From assembly GCA_944380185.1 (NCBI GenBank), contig CALWGV010000027.1, positions 1 through 36,817 of the forward strand: a stretch of 36,817 bases of DNA, given 5' to 3'. The notes under the pieces are model-generated. The model did no database searches and was not told where the DNA came from. It was given only the letters and a program-made list of their open reading frames with translations. Below, piece by piece: positions 14,284-22,878 of the stretch. The stretch comes from an uncultured Lachnospiraceae bacterium (GTDB lineage Bacteria > Bacillota > Clostridia > Lachnospirales > Lachnospiraceae). Every line of letters begins with the position of its first letter. The first letter of the stretch is position 1. The translations under genes and the position numbers were made by a program.

Positions 14284-15576
14284 ATGTCAGAAAAACAAAT
14301 ACTGAGAAGATTTCTGATCCGAGTCCTGCTTGTCAGCATTATTTTTACCGGATTCTTCTCAATTTATTATTTAAAACGAATGATTCCCGAAAAGCTCCGT
14401 GTGGTCTGCGGAGAAGAAAGCGAAATCTGCCTGCAGCTGCCGTTGACGGCAACTCTCACCGCGCAGGATCAGGAAGTAACCCTGACGGATGCTTCCAATA
14501 TTCCTTCGGACCAGATTCATGTGCTTCTGGACGAAGGTTTTTCTCTGTATTCGGATGAGACAGGCACCTATGGACTGGAGCTCAACCTCTTTGGTCTGTT
14601 TCACTTTCAGGATATCGAAGTGGAAGTGGTGGACAATGAGATGGTGATTCCCTGCGGCTGTCCCATCGGCATTTATCTGGAGACCGATGGAATCATGATC
14701 GTAGGCACAGGGCCGGTCACCGGTCTGGACGGCGTCACCTCGGAGCCTGCCGCAGGCATCGTCCATTCCGGCGATTATATCCTGGAGGCGGACGGAACGC
14801 CTGTATCCACCAAAGAAGAGCTGGTGGAGGCGATCTGCTCCACCGGCGGGGAGGATATCATCCTGCGAATCCGCAGGGATGAAGAGGAAGTGGAAGTACG
14901 TCTTCCTGTAGTTCAGACAGCTGTGGGGGAATATAAGGCCGGTATCTGGGTCAGGGACGACACCCAGGGAATCGGCACGCTCTCCTATGTGGACATGAGC
15001 GGCGGTTTCGGCGCCCTGGGCCACGGCATCAGCGACTCCGACACAGGTCAGCTCATTGAAGACGACGGCGGCGCTCTCTATGAGGCCACCATCCGTTCCA
15101 TCATCAAAGGCAGCATGGGAACCCCCGGCTCCTTAGCCGGCGTTATCAACTACAGCCAGTCCAATCTTCTGGGAGAGATCACCAAAAACACTGACCGGGG
15201 AATCTATGGTCAGCTGTCGGAAAGCGCCCTGGCCCAATTTAACCAGCTGGAGTGCATGCCGGTGGGGTACCGTCAGGATGTGTCCGTAGGCCCCGCCTAC
15301 ATCCGCTGTTCAGTGGACGGCCAGGTAAAAGACTATGAAATTCGAATCACCAGGGTGGATTTAAGCAGCCGAAACAACAAAGGAATGGTCATCCAGGTCA
15401 CAGACCCGGAGCTGCTGGAATTGACCGGCGGAATTGTACAGGGCATGAGCGGCTCCCCCATCATCCAGGACGGAAAAATGGTGGGAGCAGTGACCCATGT
15501 GTTTGTCCAGGACAGCACCAGGGGCTATGGCATTTTCCTGGAAAATATGCTGGAGGAAGCGGCTGGCGGCAGCTGA
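14284..15576 (+). CDS. spoIVB: SpoIVB forespore signalling serine protease
   Basis: A 430-residue S55-family protease. One N-terminal membrane anchor (FLIRVLLVSIIFTGFFSIYY) is followed by a PDZ domain around residues 145-210 (EPAAGIVHSGDYILEADGTP) and the S55 peptidase domain with the histidine of GALGHGISDSD (about residue 247) and the catalytic serine of GGIVQGMSGSPIIQDG (about 389-391). It is secreted from the forespore into the intermembrane space and cleaves SpoIVFA to trigger sigma-K processing in Bacillus. GGAGG six bases before the ATG at 14284 decides the start. Unusually it is transcribed opposite to both recN and spo0A. Confidence 0.95.
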   Translation: MSEKQILRRFLIRVLLVSIIFTGFFSIYYLKRMIPEKLRVVCGEESEICLQLPLTATLTAQDQEVTLTDASNIPSDQIHVLLDEGFSLYSDETGTYGLELNLFGLFHFQDIEVEVVDNEMVIPCGCPIGIYLETDGIMIVGTGPVTGLDGVTSEPAAGIVHSGDYILEADGTPVSTKEELVEAICSTGGEDIILRIRRDEEEVEVRLPVVQTAVGEYKAGIWVRDDTQGIGTLSYVDMSGGFGALGHGISDSDTGQLIEDDGGALYEATIRSIIKGSMGTPGSLAGVINYSQSNLLGEITKNTDRGIYGQLSESALAQFNQLECMPVGYRQDVSVGPAYIRCSVDGQVKDYEIRITRVDLSSRNNKGMVIQVTDPELLELTGGIVQGMSGSPIIQDGKMVGAVTHVFVQDSTRGYGIFLENMLEEAAGGS

Positions 15577-15616
15577 GAGCTCTGGCCGGGACAGCTCTTT
15601 CAGCTCTGGCTTTTTT
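15571..15616. terminator. Hairpin between convergent spoIVB and recN
   Basis: AGCTGA (15571-15576) and GAGCT (15577-15581) pair with AGCTC (15593-15597) and TCAGCT (15600-15605), with a two-base bulge. A run of seven T follows at 15610-15616 on the plus strand. The stem includes the spoIVB stop codon and touches the recN stop, so it can insulate both genes. Confidence 0.55.
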
Positions 15617-17288
15617 TCGCCTGCTCCGCCAGCTCCTTCATCTCCTGCGCATGGCGGTAGGTAGTGTCGGTCATCTGCGCCCCGCCGATCAGGCGGGCCA
15701 GCTCCGCCACACTGGCTCTGTCATCGAGGCTTTTGACCACGGTTCTGGTCTTGCCGTCCGCCACGCCCTTTTCAATGAGAAAATGGCGGTCGGCCATGGC
15801 GGCAATCTGAGCCAGATGGGTAATGCACAGCACCTGATGACGCCTGCCGATGGCGGACAGCTTTTCTGCCACCTTCTGGGCGGTCCGTCCGCTGATGCCG
15901 GTGTCGATCTCATCAAAAATCAGCGTGGGGATGTCATCGGTGTCCGCCAGCACGGACTTGATAGCCAGCATGATCCGGGACAGTTCGCCGCCGGAGGCCA
16001 CCTGAGACAAAGGCTTAAGCTTCTCGCCCGGATTCAGGGAGATCATAAATTCCGCCTCGTCCCAGCCGTTTTCGTGGAACTCCGGCAATTTTTTGAATTC
16101 CATCTCCACCTGCACATCCAAGAAATTCAGATCCACCAGAGCCTGGCGGATGGATCTGGTGAGCCGGACGGCCTCCGCCTGCCGCAGATGAGAGAGCTGA
16201 TCGCACAGGTCTTCCAGCCGCGCGCAGACAGCCTTGTATTCTCTTTCTGTCTGTTCCCGGCGCTCATTATAGCGCTCCAGAGCATTTAATCTCTCTTCTC
16301 TCTCCTGCCGATAGGCCATGACCGCCTCATAGTCGGCTCCGTACTTGGCCTGCAGGCTGCGGATTCGGTCCAGCCTGTCCTCCGCCTGACGAAACTGCTC
16401 CTCGTCGAACGTCATTTCCTCAATATAATCGCTGATCTCCCGCCGCAGGTCCTCCATCAGGCTGTCGATGGAATAGAGCTGCTCCTGAATATTCGACAGT
16501 CCTTCATCGTATTCGGCTAAGGACGTCACCTCTCTGGCCGCCGCACCGACGCGGGCCACGGCCGAATCCTCCGCCTCAGCGTCCAAGAGCTGATAGACCC
16601 GGTTCATCCCCTCCACGATCCGGCGGGAATTAGCCATCCGCCGATAAGAAACAGCCAGTTCCTCCTCCTCGCCGGGCTTAAGCCCGGCGCTGTCGATCTC
16701 CTGTATCTCATAGCGGCAGAAATCCATCTCCCGCAGACGGCTCTCCTCGTCCATGGCAAACTCACCGGCCGCTTTTTTTAATGCCCGATAGCGCTCATAA
16801 TTTTTTTTCAGCTGACTCTTTATCTCGGCAGCGCGATCCCGGATAAACTCATCCAGTATCTCCAGATGCTTTGCCTTGTTTAACAGAGACTGATGCTCAT
16901 GCTGCCCATGAATGTCGATCAAAAGCTCCGTGGCGCGGCGGACCAGGGACTGCGGCACCGTCTCTCCATTCAGCCGGCAGACGCTGCGGCCGCCGCTTAT
17001 CCTGCGGCTGGCGATCAGCTGCCCGTCCTCCAGGCGGACGCCCAGCTGCTCCAGAGCCTCACGCTTATCCTCCTCGTCCACGGCAAACACTAACTCCACC
17101 AGAGCGCTGTCCGCTCCCGCACGGACCACGTCGCGCCCAGTCTTGCCGCCCAGGGCCGCCGTCACCGCATCGATCAGGATGGATTTGCCCGCGCCGGTTT
17201 CTCCGGTCAGAATCTGCACACCCTCGCCCAAATTCAGCTCCGCCTCATCGATCAAGGCAAAATTTTTTACATGTATGGTCAAAAGCAT
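15600..17288 (-). CDS. recN: DNA repair protein RecN
   Basis: A 562-residue SMC-like ATPase. Walker A is GETGAGKS at residues 29-36. Two long coiled-coil arms follow, and the C-terminal head has the ABC signature ASGGELSRIMLAIK and Walker B TLIFDEIDTGISG. RecN gathers and bridges broken DNA ends for recombination repair. The ATG at 17288 has GGAGG seven bases upstream; an in-frame extension would add 31 residues of unlikely composition. It is the last gene of the leftward asp23-recN cluster, 29 bases after argR. That pairing is conserved across Firmicutes. Confidence 0.96.
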   Translation of the reverse strand: MLLTIHVKNFALIDEAELNLGEGVQILTGETGAGKSILIDAVTAALGGKTGRDVVRAGADSALVELVFAVDEEDKREALEQLGVRLEDGQLIASRRISGGRSVCRLNGETVPQSLVRRATELLIDIHGQHEHQSLLNKAKHLEILDEFIRDRAAEIKSQLKKNYERYRALKKAAGEFAMDEESRLREMDFCRYEIQEIDSAGLKPGEEEELAVSYRRMANSRRIVEGMNRVYQLLDAEAEDSAVARVGAAAREVTSLAEYDEGLSNIQEQLYSIDSLMEDLRREISDYIEEMTFDEEQFRQAEDRLDRIRSLQAKYGADYEAVMAYRQEREERLNALERYNERREQTEREYKAVCARLEDLCDQLSHLRQAEAVRLTRSIRQALVDLNFLDVQVEMEFKKLPEFHENGWDEAEFMISLNPGEKLKPLSQVASGGELSRIMLAIKSVLADTDDIPTLIFDEIDTGISGRTAQKVAEKLSAIGRRHQVLCITHLAQIAAMADRHFLIEKGVADGKTRTVVKSLDDRASVAELARLIGGAQMTDTTYRHAQEMKELAEQAKKSQS

Positions 17289-17317
17289 AAAACGTCCTCC
17301 CCAGACTAAAGGCAGGC

Positions 17318-17764
17318 CTACAGCAGGCGGCGGATCTTCTCCATCAGCTCTCTCGTCTCCTCCACGCTGCGCACGGCACACATGATCGTATCGTCCCCCG
17401 CGATGCTGCCCACGATTTCCGTGAAATTCAGGGCATCCAGGGCCGCCGCCACCGCGCCGGCCATCCCGGAGGCCGTCCGTATCACCAGAATATTCTGGGC
17501 CATGTCCATGGAGACGAAGCCGGCCCGAAAGGCATCCATATAGCGGCCCGTCACCGCCTCCTCCTTTCCCGGCATGGCCGCATATCTCTGCCGTCCATCC
17601 TCGGAGAGCACCTTGGACAGATGCAGCTCCCGGATATCCCGGGACACGGTAGCCTGGGTCACGGAAAAGCCCTCGGCATTCAGGCGCTCAGCCAGCTCTT
17701 CCTGGGTCGTGATCTCATATTTTTCAATAATTTCTAAAATTTTATCCTGCCGTCTCCCTTTCAT
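17318..17764 (-). CDS. argR: Arginine repressor ArgR/AhrC
   Basis: A 148-residue protein with the ArgR N-terminal winged helix (RQDKILEIIEKYEITTQEEL, then VTQATVSRDIRELHL) and the C-terminal hexamerisation/arginine-binding domain (ALDALNFTEIVGSIAGDDTI). It represses arginine biosynthesis and activates catabolism in response to arginine. AGGAGG precedes the ATG at 17764. It is found next to recN in most Firmicutes. Confidence 0.96.
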   Translation of the reverse strand: MKGRRQDKILEIIEKYEITTQEELAERLNAEGFSVTQATVSRDIRELHLSKVLSEDGRQRYAAMPGKEEAVTGRYMDAFRAGFVSMDMAQNILVIRTASGMAGAVAAALDALNFTEIVGSIAGDDTIMCAVRSVEETRELMEKIRRLL

Positions 17765-17823
17765 CTGTCCTCCTGCTATATTTTCTATTTTCCTGCTATT
17801 TCTTTTTTCGGTTATTCTGCTTT

Positions 17824-18630
17824 TTATCTGTCCCCCATCTTTTTTCTCAGTGCCTCCAGGAAGCTCTGCTTGTTGTATTTAATCAGCCTTACCGTCTCCT
17901 CTGCCCGGCAGATTCGGATTCTGTCTCCGGGCAGCAGCTCTGCCACCTCGTTGCCGTCAAAAGCGGCCAGTCCCAGAGCATTTTTGCGGGAAGGATGCTC
18001 CATCATCTCCAGCTCTACCGCCGAGCGGGACTCCAGCACAATGCTTCGGCTGATCAGCGTGTGGGGGGATACCGGCGTCAGAACGATCAGGGACGCCCGG
18101 GGATTGACCACCGGACCGCCGGCCGACAGATTGTATCCGGTGGATCCGGTGGGCGTCGCCACCACCATCCCGTCGGCCTGATATGTAGTCAGATATTCGC
18201 CGTCCACGTACACCTTAAAATGCAGGACGGTCAGTCCTCTGCCCCCTATGGCTATATCATTGAGGGCCACATCCTCATAGAGGGTACGCCCTCCTCTCTC
18301 CACACGTCCCAGGAGCATCATCCGTTCCTCAAAGGAGACCTCACCCCGGGTCAGCAGGCGGATGGCATCGTCCACATGATCACGGTCCACCTCGGCCAGA
18401 TAGCCCAGATTGCCCAGATTGATTCCCAGGAAGGGCAGATGTCTGTCCCGAAACTCTCTGGCGGCCTGCAAAAGTGTCCCGTCTCCGCCAAAGACCAGCA
18501 CGCACTCCGTATCGTCATGGGGAGCATCGGTGCAGACACAGCCCATAGCGGTCAGCTTTTCTCTCACTCTCCCTGCCATGCGGACCGCTTCCTCTTTGCC
18601 GCTGTTGGCAATCAACATAAAATTTTTCAT
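17824..18630 (-). CDS. nadK: NAD kinase
   Basis: A 268-residue ATP-NAD kinase that makes NADP. The catalytic GGDGT motif is at residues 48-52, followed by GINLGNLGYLAEV and the conserved VATPTGSTGYNLSAGGPVV loop. Length is normal for the family. Its start overlaps the tlyA stop by four bases (ATGA), so the two are co-translated. Confidence 0.96.
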   Translation of the reverse strand: MKNFMLIANSGKEEAVRMAGRVREKLTAMGCVCTDAPHDDTECVLVFGGDGTLLQAAREFRDRHLPFLGINLGNLGYLAEVDRDHVDDAIRLLTRGEVSFEERMMLLGRVERGGRTLYEDVALNDIAIGGRGLTVLHFKVYVDGEYLTTYQADGMVVATPTGSTGYNLSAGGPVVNPRASLIVLTPVSPHTLISRSIVLESRSAVELEMMEHPSRKNALGLAAFDGNEVAELLPGDRIRICRAEETVRLIKYNKQSFLEALRKKMGDR

Positions 18631-19427
18631 AGTGCCTCGTGCGCCCTCTCTACTGTCAAATTCACATCCACAGCTGTCTCTGCTGAGGCTTCTTTCTCAC
18701 CCTTCCCCAGATACAGCAGATACTCAATATTGCCCTCCGGTCCTTTGATGGGCGAATAGTCCAGATTTAAGATCTGAAAATCCAGCGATACAGCAAAATC
18801 GATGACCTTCTCAATGACCTCCCGGTGAACCGCCCTGTCGCGCACCACGCCTTTTTTTCCCACCTTTTCCCTGCCCGCCTCAAACTGGGGCTTAACCAGG
18901 CAGACTACCTGGGCCGTGGGCGTCAAAAGCTCGCGCAAGGGGCCTAAAACCTTGGTCAAAGAGATAAAAGATACATCCACGGAGGCAAAGGAAACAGCCT
19001 CGCCTATATCCTCCGGGGTCACATAACGGATGTTGGTCCGCTCCATGCACACCACACGGGGATCCTCCCGCAGCTTCCAGTGCAGCTGGCCGCGGCCCAC
19101 ATCCACCGCGTAGACCTTGACCGCTCCATTCTGCAGCATGCAATCGGTAAAGCCTCCGGTGGAGGCTCCCACATCCATGCAGACCTTTCCGGTCAGGTCG
19201 AGATCAAAGACCTGCATCGCTTTCTCCAGCTTCAATCCGCCCCGACTCACATAGGGGAGCCGATCTCCCCTGACCTCCAGGACGGCCTCCTCATCAAAGG
19301 TCGTGCCGGCCTTGTCTTCCTTCTGGCCGTCCACGTAGACGATGCCTTCCATGATGATGGCTTTGGCTTTCTCCCGTGAATCGGCCAGCCCTCTTTTTAC
19401 CAGCAGCACATCCAGGCGTTCCTTCAT
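18627..19427 (-). CDS. tlyA: TlyA-family rRNA 2'-O-methyltransferase (hemolysin A family)
   Basis: A 266-residue protein. Residues 1-60 are an S4 RNA-binding domain (RLDVLLVKRGLADSREKAKA). Residues about 60-250 are an FtsJ/RrmJ-type methyltransferase with the SAM-binding loop DVGASTGG at 85-92 and ASVDVSFISLTKVLGPL further on. TlyA proteins methylate ribose in 16S and/or 23S rRNA; the membrane-lysis role implied by the old name is doubtful. It sits in its usual place before nadK. Confidence 0.93.
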   Translation of the reverse strand: MKERLDVLLVKRGLADSREKAKAIIMEGIVYVDGQKEDKAGTTFDEEAVLEVRGDRLPYVSRGGLKLEKAMQVFDLDLTGKVCMDVGASTGGFTDCMLQNGAVKVYAVDVGRGQLHWKLREDPRVVCMERTNIRYVTPEDIGEAVSFASVDVSFISLTKVLGPLRELLTPTAQVVCLVKPQFEAGREKVGKKGVVRDRAVHREVIEKVIDFAVSLDFQILNLDYSPIKGPEGNIEYLLYLGKGEKEASAETAVDVNLTVERAHEAL

Positions 19428-19457
19428 GAAGTCTCCTTCTTTCTCTTTTTGCTCTTT

Positions 19458-20345
19458 TTATTTTCTGCGGTGAATCAGATAGACAAACAGCTCCTCCAGA
19501 AATGCGCTTCGCCCCGCAAAGCTTCTCAGTCCCTCCAGAGCCCGGCGGGACAATCTCTCCACCTCCGCCTTCGCCGCCTCCATGCCATAGAGGCTCACAT
19601 AGGTGTTTTTGCTGTTTTTCTCATCGCTTCCCACCGGCTTTCCCAGCTCTTCCTGGGTGCTGGTCAGATCCAATATATCGTCCTGTATCTGGAAGGCCAC
19701 GCCCAGATCGCAGGCGATCCGCTCCACCGCCTTCACCTGCTCTGCATCCGCTCCCGCCAGCACCGCTCCGATCATCATCGACGCCTCCAGAAGCGCTCCG
19801 GTCTTCAGGCGATAGACGAAATCCAGCTGCTCGCCGGACATGGGGCGCCCGGTCAGCTCCACATCCACGGTCTGGCCGCCGATCATCCCATATATTCCGG
19901 TCTTGGCCGCCAGGATCCGCACAGCCTCCCCCACTCTCTCCGGGTGAGCCGTCCGGGCAAAGGCCCCGGCCGCCACCTCAAAGGCAAAAATCATCAGGCC
20001 GTCCCCCGCCAGAATCGCCATATCCTCCCCGTACTGCACCCAGGTGGTCTTGCGTCCCCGGCGGTACTCATCTCCGTCCATGGCCGGCAGATCATCGTGA
20101 ATCAGAGAGGAGGTGTGAATCATCTCGATGGCGGCCATAAAAAGGCCGATCTCCTCTCCCTCGCCGCCGAACATCCGCCAGGTCTCCTCCATCAGCATGG
20201 GCCGCAGTCTTTTGCCTCCGGCCAGTACACTGTAATTCATGGCCTCCAGCACCGTTTTCTGGAAGCCGGTCTCCTCCGGCAGACTCTTTCTGATCACAGC
20301 CTCCACTTCCTCTGTCCGCTGTTTCATCTGTTCTTCAAAATTCAT
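19458..20345 (-). CDS. ispA: Polyprenyl (farnesyl/geranyl) diphosphate synthase
   Basis: A 295-residue short-chain prenyl transferase. The first aspartate-rich motif is DDLPAMD at residues 84-90 and the second is FQIQDDILD; GGKRLRPML is near the N-terminus. It condenses isopentenyl diphosphate with dimethylallyl or geranyl diphosphate to make farnesyl diphosphate, feeding undecaprenyl lipid synthesis. The ATG at 20345 overlaps xseB by 11 bases. Firmicute neighbours normally have dxs directly after ispA; here the next gene is tlyA, 30 bases away. Confidence 0.94.
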   Translation of the reverse strand: MNFEEQMKQRTEEVEAVIRKSLPEETGFQKTVLEAMNYSVLAGGKRLRPMLMEETWRMFGGEGEEIGLFMAAIEMIHTSSLIHDDLPAMDGDEYRRGRKTTWVQYGEDMAILAGDGLMIFAFEVAAGAFARTAHPERVGEAVRILAAKTGIYGMIGGQTVDVELTGRPMSGEQLDFVYRLKTGALLEASMMIGAVLAGADAEQVKAVERIACDLGVAFQIQDDILDLTSTQEELGKPVGSDEKNSKNTYVSLYGMEAAKAEVERLSRRALEGLRSFAGRSAFLEELFVYLIHRRK

Positions 20346-20577
20346 GGCTCTCTCCATTCTCATCGATGACCAGGCACTTTTTTTCCACCCTGTCGATCTT
20401 TTCATTGCACAGGCGCACCATCTCCATCCCTTCGGCGTAGAGATCAAAGGCCTCCTCCAGACTCTGACCGCCCTCGTCCAGCTGTCCCAGAATATCATTC
20501 AGCCGGGCAAAAGCCTCCTCCATGGTATAATCCTTTTTCTGTTCTTTTTCCTTTCGCGTCTCCGTCTTCTGTCCCAT
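20335..20577 (-). CDS. xseB: Exonuclease VII small subunit
   Basis: An 80-residue acidic helical protein with the XseB core MEEAFARLNDILGQLDEGGQ then LEEAFDLYAEGMEMVRLCNE. It wraps the large subunit XseA in multiple copies to make exonuclease VII, which degrades single-stranded DNA. The ATG at 20577 gives the usual family length; GGAGG lies about 12 bases upstream, inside the end of xseA. Confidence 0.94.
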   Translation of the reverse strand: MGQKTETRKEKEQKKDYTMEEAFARLNDILGQLDEGGQSLEEAFDLYAEGMEMVRLCNEKIDRVEKKCLVIDENGESHEF

Positions 20578-20584
20578 CTGTCTT

Positions 20585-21796
20585 CTATGCCTCCGTATCC
20601 CTGTTTTCTTCCACACGCACAACGAAGGAGCCGTCCCGCACATGGACGTTCAGCCGCTCTCCGCCGTGGACCTGCGACGCCGACAGCACGCCCCGTCCGC
20701 TTTCATCCGTCACATAGGCATAGCCTCCGCCCAGCCTCTTTAGAGGGCTCATCGCCTCCAGTCGGGAGGCCAAAAGGCCCAGACGGTGACGCTCGCCCTC
20801 CAGTCGGTGCTCCATGATGGTTCGCAGCCGTTCTTCCATATCTATGAGACTCTGGCGCAGACTGGCGATGCGGTACTCCGGGCGGTATAGTCTGAGGCGC
20901 AGCTGCCCGCTTCTGAGCCTCTCCCTCTCCCAGGACAGCCTGTCTGCCATCCGCCGGATAAGCAGAGCCCTCTTTTCCCGCAGGGAGTCCAGGAATGCCC
21001 GGCAGTCATAGACCGCCAGCTCTGCAGCGGCCGAAGGCGTAGGGGCCCGCATGTCTGCCACATAGTCGGCGATGGTCGTGTCCGTCTCATGGCCCACGGC
21101 TGAGATCACCGGCGTATCACAGTCAAAGATGGCCTGCGCCACGATCTCCTCATTAAAGGCCCACAGATCCTCCAGGGACCCTCCGCCCCTGCCCACGATC
21201 ATGCAGTCCGGATGCAGCCGGTCCAGTCTCTCGATGGCGGCGGCAATACTCTCCGGCGCCCCCTCGCCCTGGACCTGGGCCGGGGAGAGGATGATCTGTA
21301 CATAGGGATTTCTTCGATGGGCAACGTTTATGATATCCCGGATAGCTGCACCGGTAGGCGCAGTCACCACCCCCAGCACACGGACAAAAGACGGAATGGC
21401 TCTCTTGTACTCAGCGGCAAACATTCCCCTCTCCGCCAGCCGCTCTCTGCATTCCACAAAGCGGCGGTACAGCTCGCCCAGGCCGTCCAGCTCGATCTGT
21501 CTGGCGTAGAGCTGATAGCGCCCTTCTCTCTCATATACATTGATCTGTCCGGTGACCAGCACCTTTTGTCCGTTCTGCATGGGAAAAGCAAGACCCCGGC
21601 GACTGCCGGCAAACATGACGGCGGCAATGGAGCCGCCCTCATCCTTGAGCGTAAAATAGACGTGACCTGAAGTGTGATACTTCAGATTGGAAACCTCGCC
21701 CCTCACACAGAGGCCGGACAGCAGAAAGTCCTGAACGAACATTCCTTTAATGTAGCTGTTGACCTGGGATACCGTATAGACGCTGGCTGTGCTCAT
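20585..21796 (-). CDS. xseA: Exonuclease VII large subunit
   Basis: A 403-residue protein with an N-terminal OB fold (YTVSQVNSYIKGMFVQDFLL, SGHVYFTLKDEGGSIAAVMF), the catalytic domain (VVTAPTGAAIRDIINVAHRR, MIVGRGGGSLEDLWAFNEE, ISAVGHETDTTIADYVADMR, then APTPSAAAE) and a coiled-coil C-terminal part. It degrades single-stranded DNA from both ends. The start overlaps the nusB stop by four bases; its own ribosome site is weak, consistent with coupling. Confidence 0.96.
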   Translation of the reverse strand: MSTASVYTVSQVNSYIKGMFVQDFLLSGLCVRGEVSNLKYHTSGHVYFTLKDEGGSIAAVMFAGSRRGLAFPMQNGQKVLVTGQINVYEREGRYQLYARQIELDGLGELYRRFVECRERLAERGMFAAEYKRAIPSFVRVLGVVTAPTGAAIRDIINVAHRRNPYVQIILSPAQVQGEGAPESIAAAIERLDRLHPDCMIVGRGGGSLEDLWAFNEEIVAQAIFDCDTPVISAVGHETDTTIADYVADMRAPTPSAAAELAVYDCRAFLDSLREKRALLIRRMADRLSWERERLRSGQLRLRLYRPEYRIASLRQSLIDMEERLRTIMEHRLEGERHRLGLLASRLEAMSPLKRLGGGYAYVTDESGRGVLSASQVHGGERLNVHVRDGSFVVRVEENRDTEA

Positions 21797-22218
21797 ACCG
21801 GATCCCGGTCCACCAGGCGGGCCAGCACACCGTTGACAAAGCTGGGGGACTCATCCCCGCCAAACTTTCTGGCGATCTCCACCGCTTCATTGATGGCCAC
21901 CTTGGTGGGGACCTCCTCATCGTAAGCCATCTCATAGAGGGCCAGGCGCAGCACAGTCAGATCCACCTTGCCCATCCGCTTCGTCTTCCAGCCCTCAGCT
22001 GCCTCGTCGATTCTCTCATCAAGGTCCGCCGCCTTATCGCAGACGGCCAGCGTTTTATCCAAGAGAGCCTGCTTATCTTCCTCGCTTAGCTGCCGTCCCT
22101 CCTGTTCTTCCAGGGAATTCAGATATCTCTCCGCCTGCTCCCTCCACTCGTCCGCCGCATAAAAATCCCGCCGAAACAGCATTCTGAAAATATGCTCTCT
22201 GGATTCGTGCCTTGTCAT
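21793..22218 (-). CDS. nusB: Transcription antitermination factor NusB
   Basis: A 141-residue all-helical RNA-binding protein. Typical signatures are the RHESREHIFRMLF-type N-terminus, LDERIDEAAEGWKTKRMGKV, then LTVLRLALYEMAYDEEVPTK and VAINEAVEIARKFGGDESPS. With NusE (S10) it binds boxA and supports rRNA antitermination. It is coupled to xseA by a four-base overlap. Confidence 0.96.
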   Translation of the reverse strand: MTRHESREHIFRMLFRRDFYAADEWREQAERYLNSLEEQEGRQLSEEDKQALLDKTLAVCDKAADLDERIDEAAEGWKTKRMGKVDLTVLRLALYEMAYDEEVPTKVAINEAVEIARKFGGDESPSFVNGVLARLVDRDPV

Positions 22219-22251
22219 AAATTTTTCCTCCGAATCTTTACCGCGTGAAAA

Positions 22252-22352
22252 GGGGACGCCCCGACACTCTGCTTACGCCGCAATACCGCGCCCGCCGGGT
22301 TTGACCCCCGCAGGCGCGGTTTTGCATAAGACAGGGATGTCGGGATATCCCC
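22252..22352. repeat. Long palindrome between nusB and asp23
   Basis: About 100 bases fold into one nearly continuous hairpin. From outside in the arms are GGGGA/TCCCC, CCCGACA (22260-22266)/TGTCGGG (22338-22344), CTCTG/CAGGG with one G-U pair, CTTA/TAAG, GCAA/TTGC-like, and CCGCGCC/GGCGCGG, closed by a short GC-rich tip. It fills most of the 149-bp gap. It may be a mobile extragenic palindrome, a processing site or a partial terminator in the asp23-nusB transcript. Confidence 0.6.
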
Positions 22353-22367
22353 CCGCTTCTCTTTTTC

Positions 22368-22757
22368 TTATTTGGCAGGCTCCAGATTTACTCCGGCCAC
22401 CTTGACGTTTACATCCAGCACGGAAAAACCGGTCATGTTCTCGATGGCCGTTTTTACTTTTTCCTGCACCTTGCTGCAGACAGCCGGAATACTGTAGCCA
22501 TAGTCCAGATTCAGCGCCAGATCCACAGATACGGTGGTGTCAAAGACCTCCACCTTTACACCCTTGGACAGGTTCTTCATTCCCAGCTTTGCCACCAGCT
22601 CATTGGTCACATTGCCGGCCATGGACGCTACGCCCTTCACCTCGGTGGCGGCCAGCCCTGCAATAATGGCGATCACTTCATCGGCAATCTGTACCTCGCC
22701 CACCTTATCCTTCTCGTATACCATATGGGTACTTCTATTGGCCAATGCTTCACTCAC
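22368..22757 (-). CDS. Asp23/Gls24 family envelope stress protein
   Basis: A 129-residue Asp23-domain protein: VGEVQIADEVIAIIAGLAAT, then EVKGVASMAG, NLSKGVKVEVFDTTVSVDLA and YGYSIPAVCSKVQEKVKTAI. The family forms cytoplasmic, membrane-associated assemblies linked to alkaline and cell-wall stress in staphylococci, and a member almost always precedes nusB in Firmicutes. It starts at GTG 22757 with AGGAGG eight bases upstream and leads the nusB-to-recN cluster from its own promoter. Confidence 0.93.
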   Translation of the reverse strand: MSEALANRSTHMVYEKDKVGEVQIADEVIAIIAGLAATEVKGVASMAGNVTNELVAKLGMKNLSKGVKVEVFDTTVSVDLALNLDYGYSIPAVCSKVQEKVKTAIENMTGFSVLDVNVKVAGVNLEPAK

Positions 22758-22833
22758 AGCAGTTACCTCCTATGTTTCTTCCTGTTGCACAAAGTATGCC
22801 CGCAAAAAACGGACATCCTCCGTCTTATCCTTT

Positions 22834-22862
22834 ATTCTACCCAAATATGGACAGTTTTGCAA
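22834..22862 (-). promoter_or_regulatory. Sigma-A promoter of the asp23-nusB cluster
   Basis: On the minus strand TTGCAA (22862-22857), a 17-base spacer and TAGAAT (22839-22834). The leader of about 75 bases contains a small stem ACGGA/TCCGT followed by six T (about 22802-22822), which could act as a weak attenuator. Confidence 0.65.
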
Positions 22863-22878
22863 GGGGAAAACAATTATT

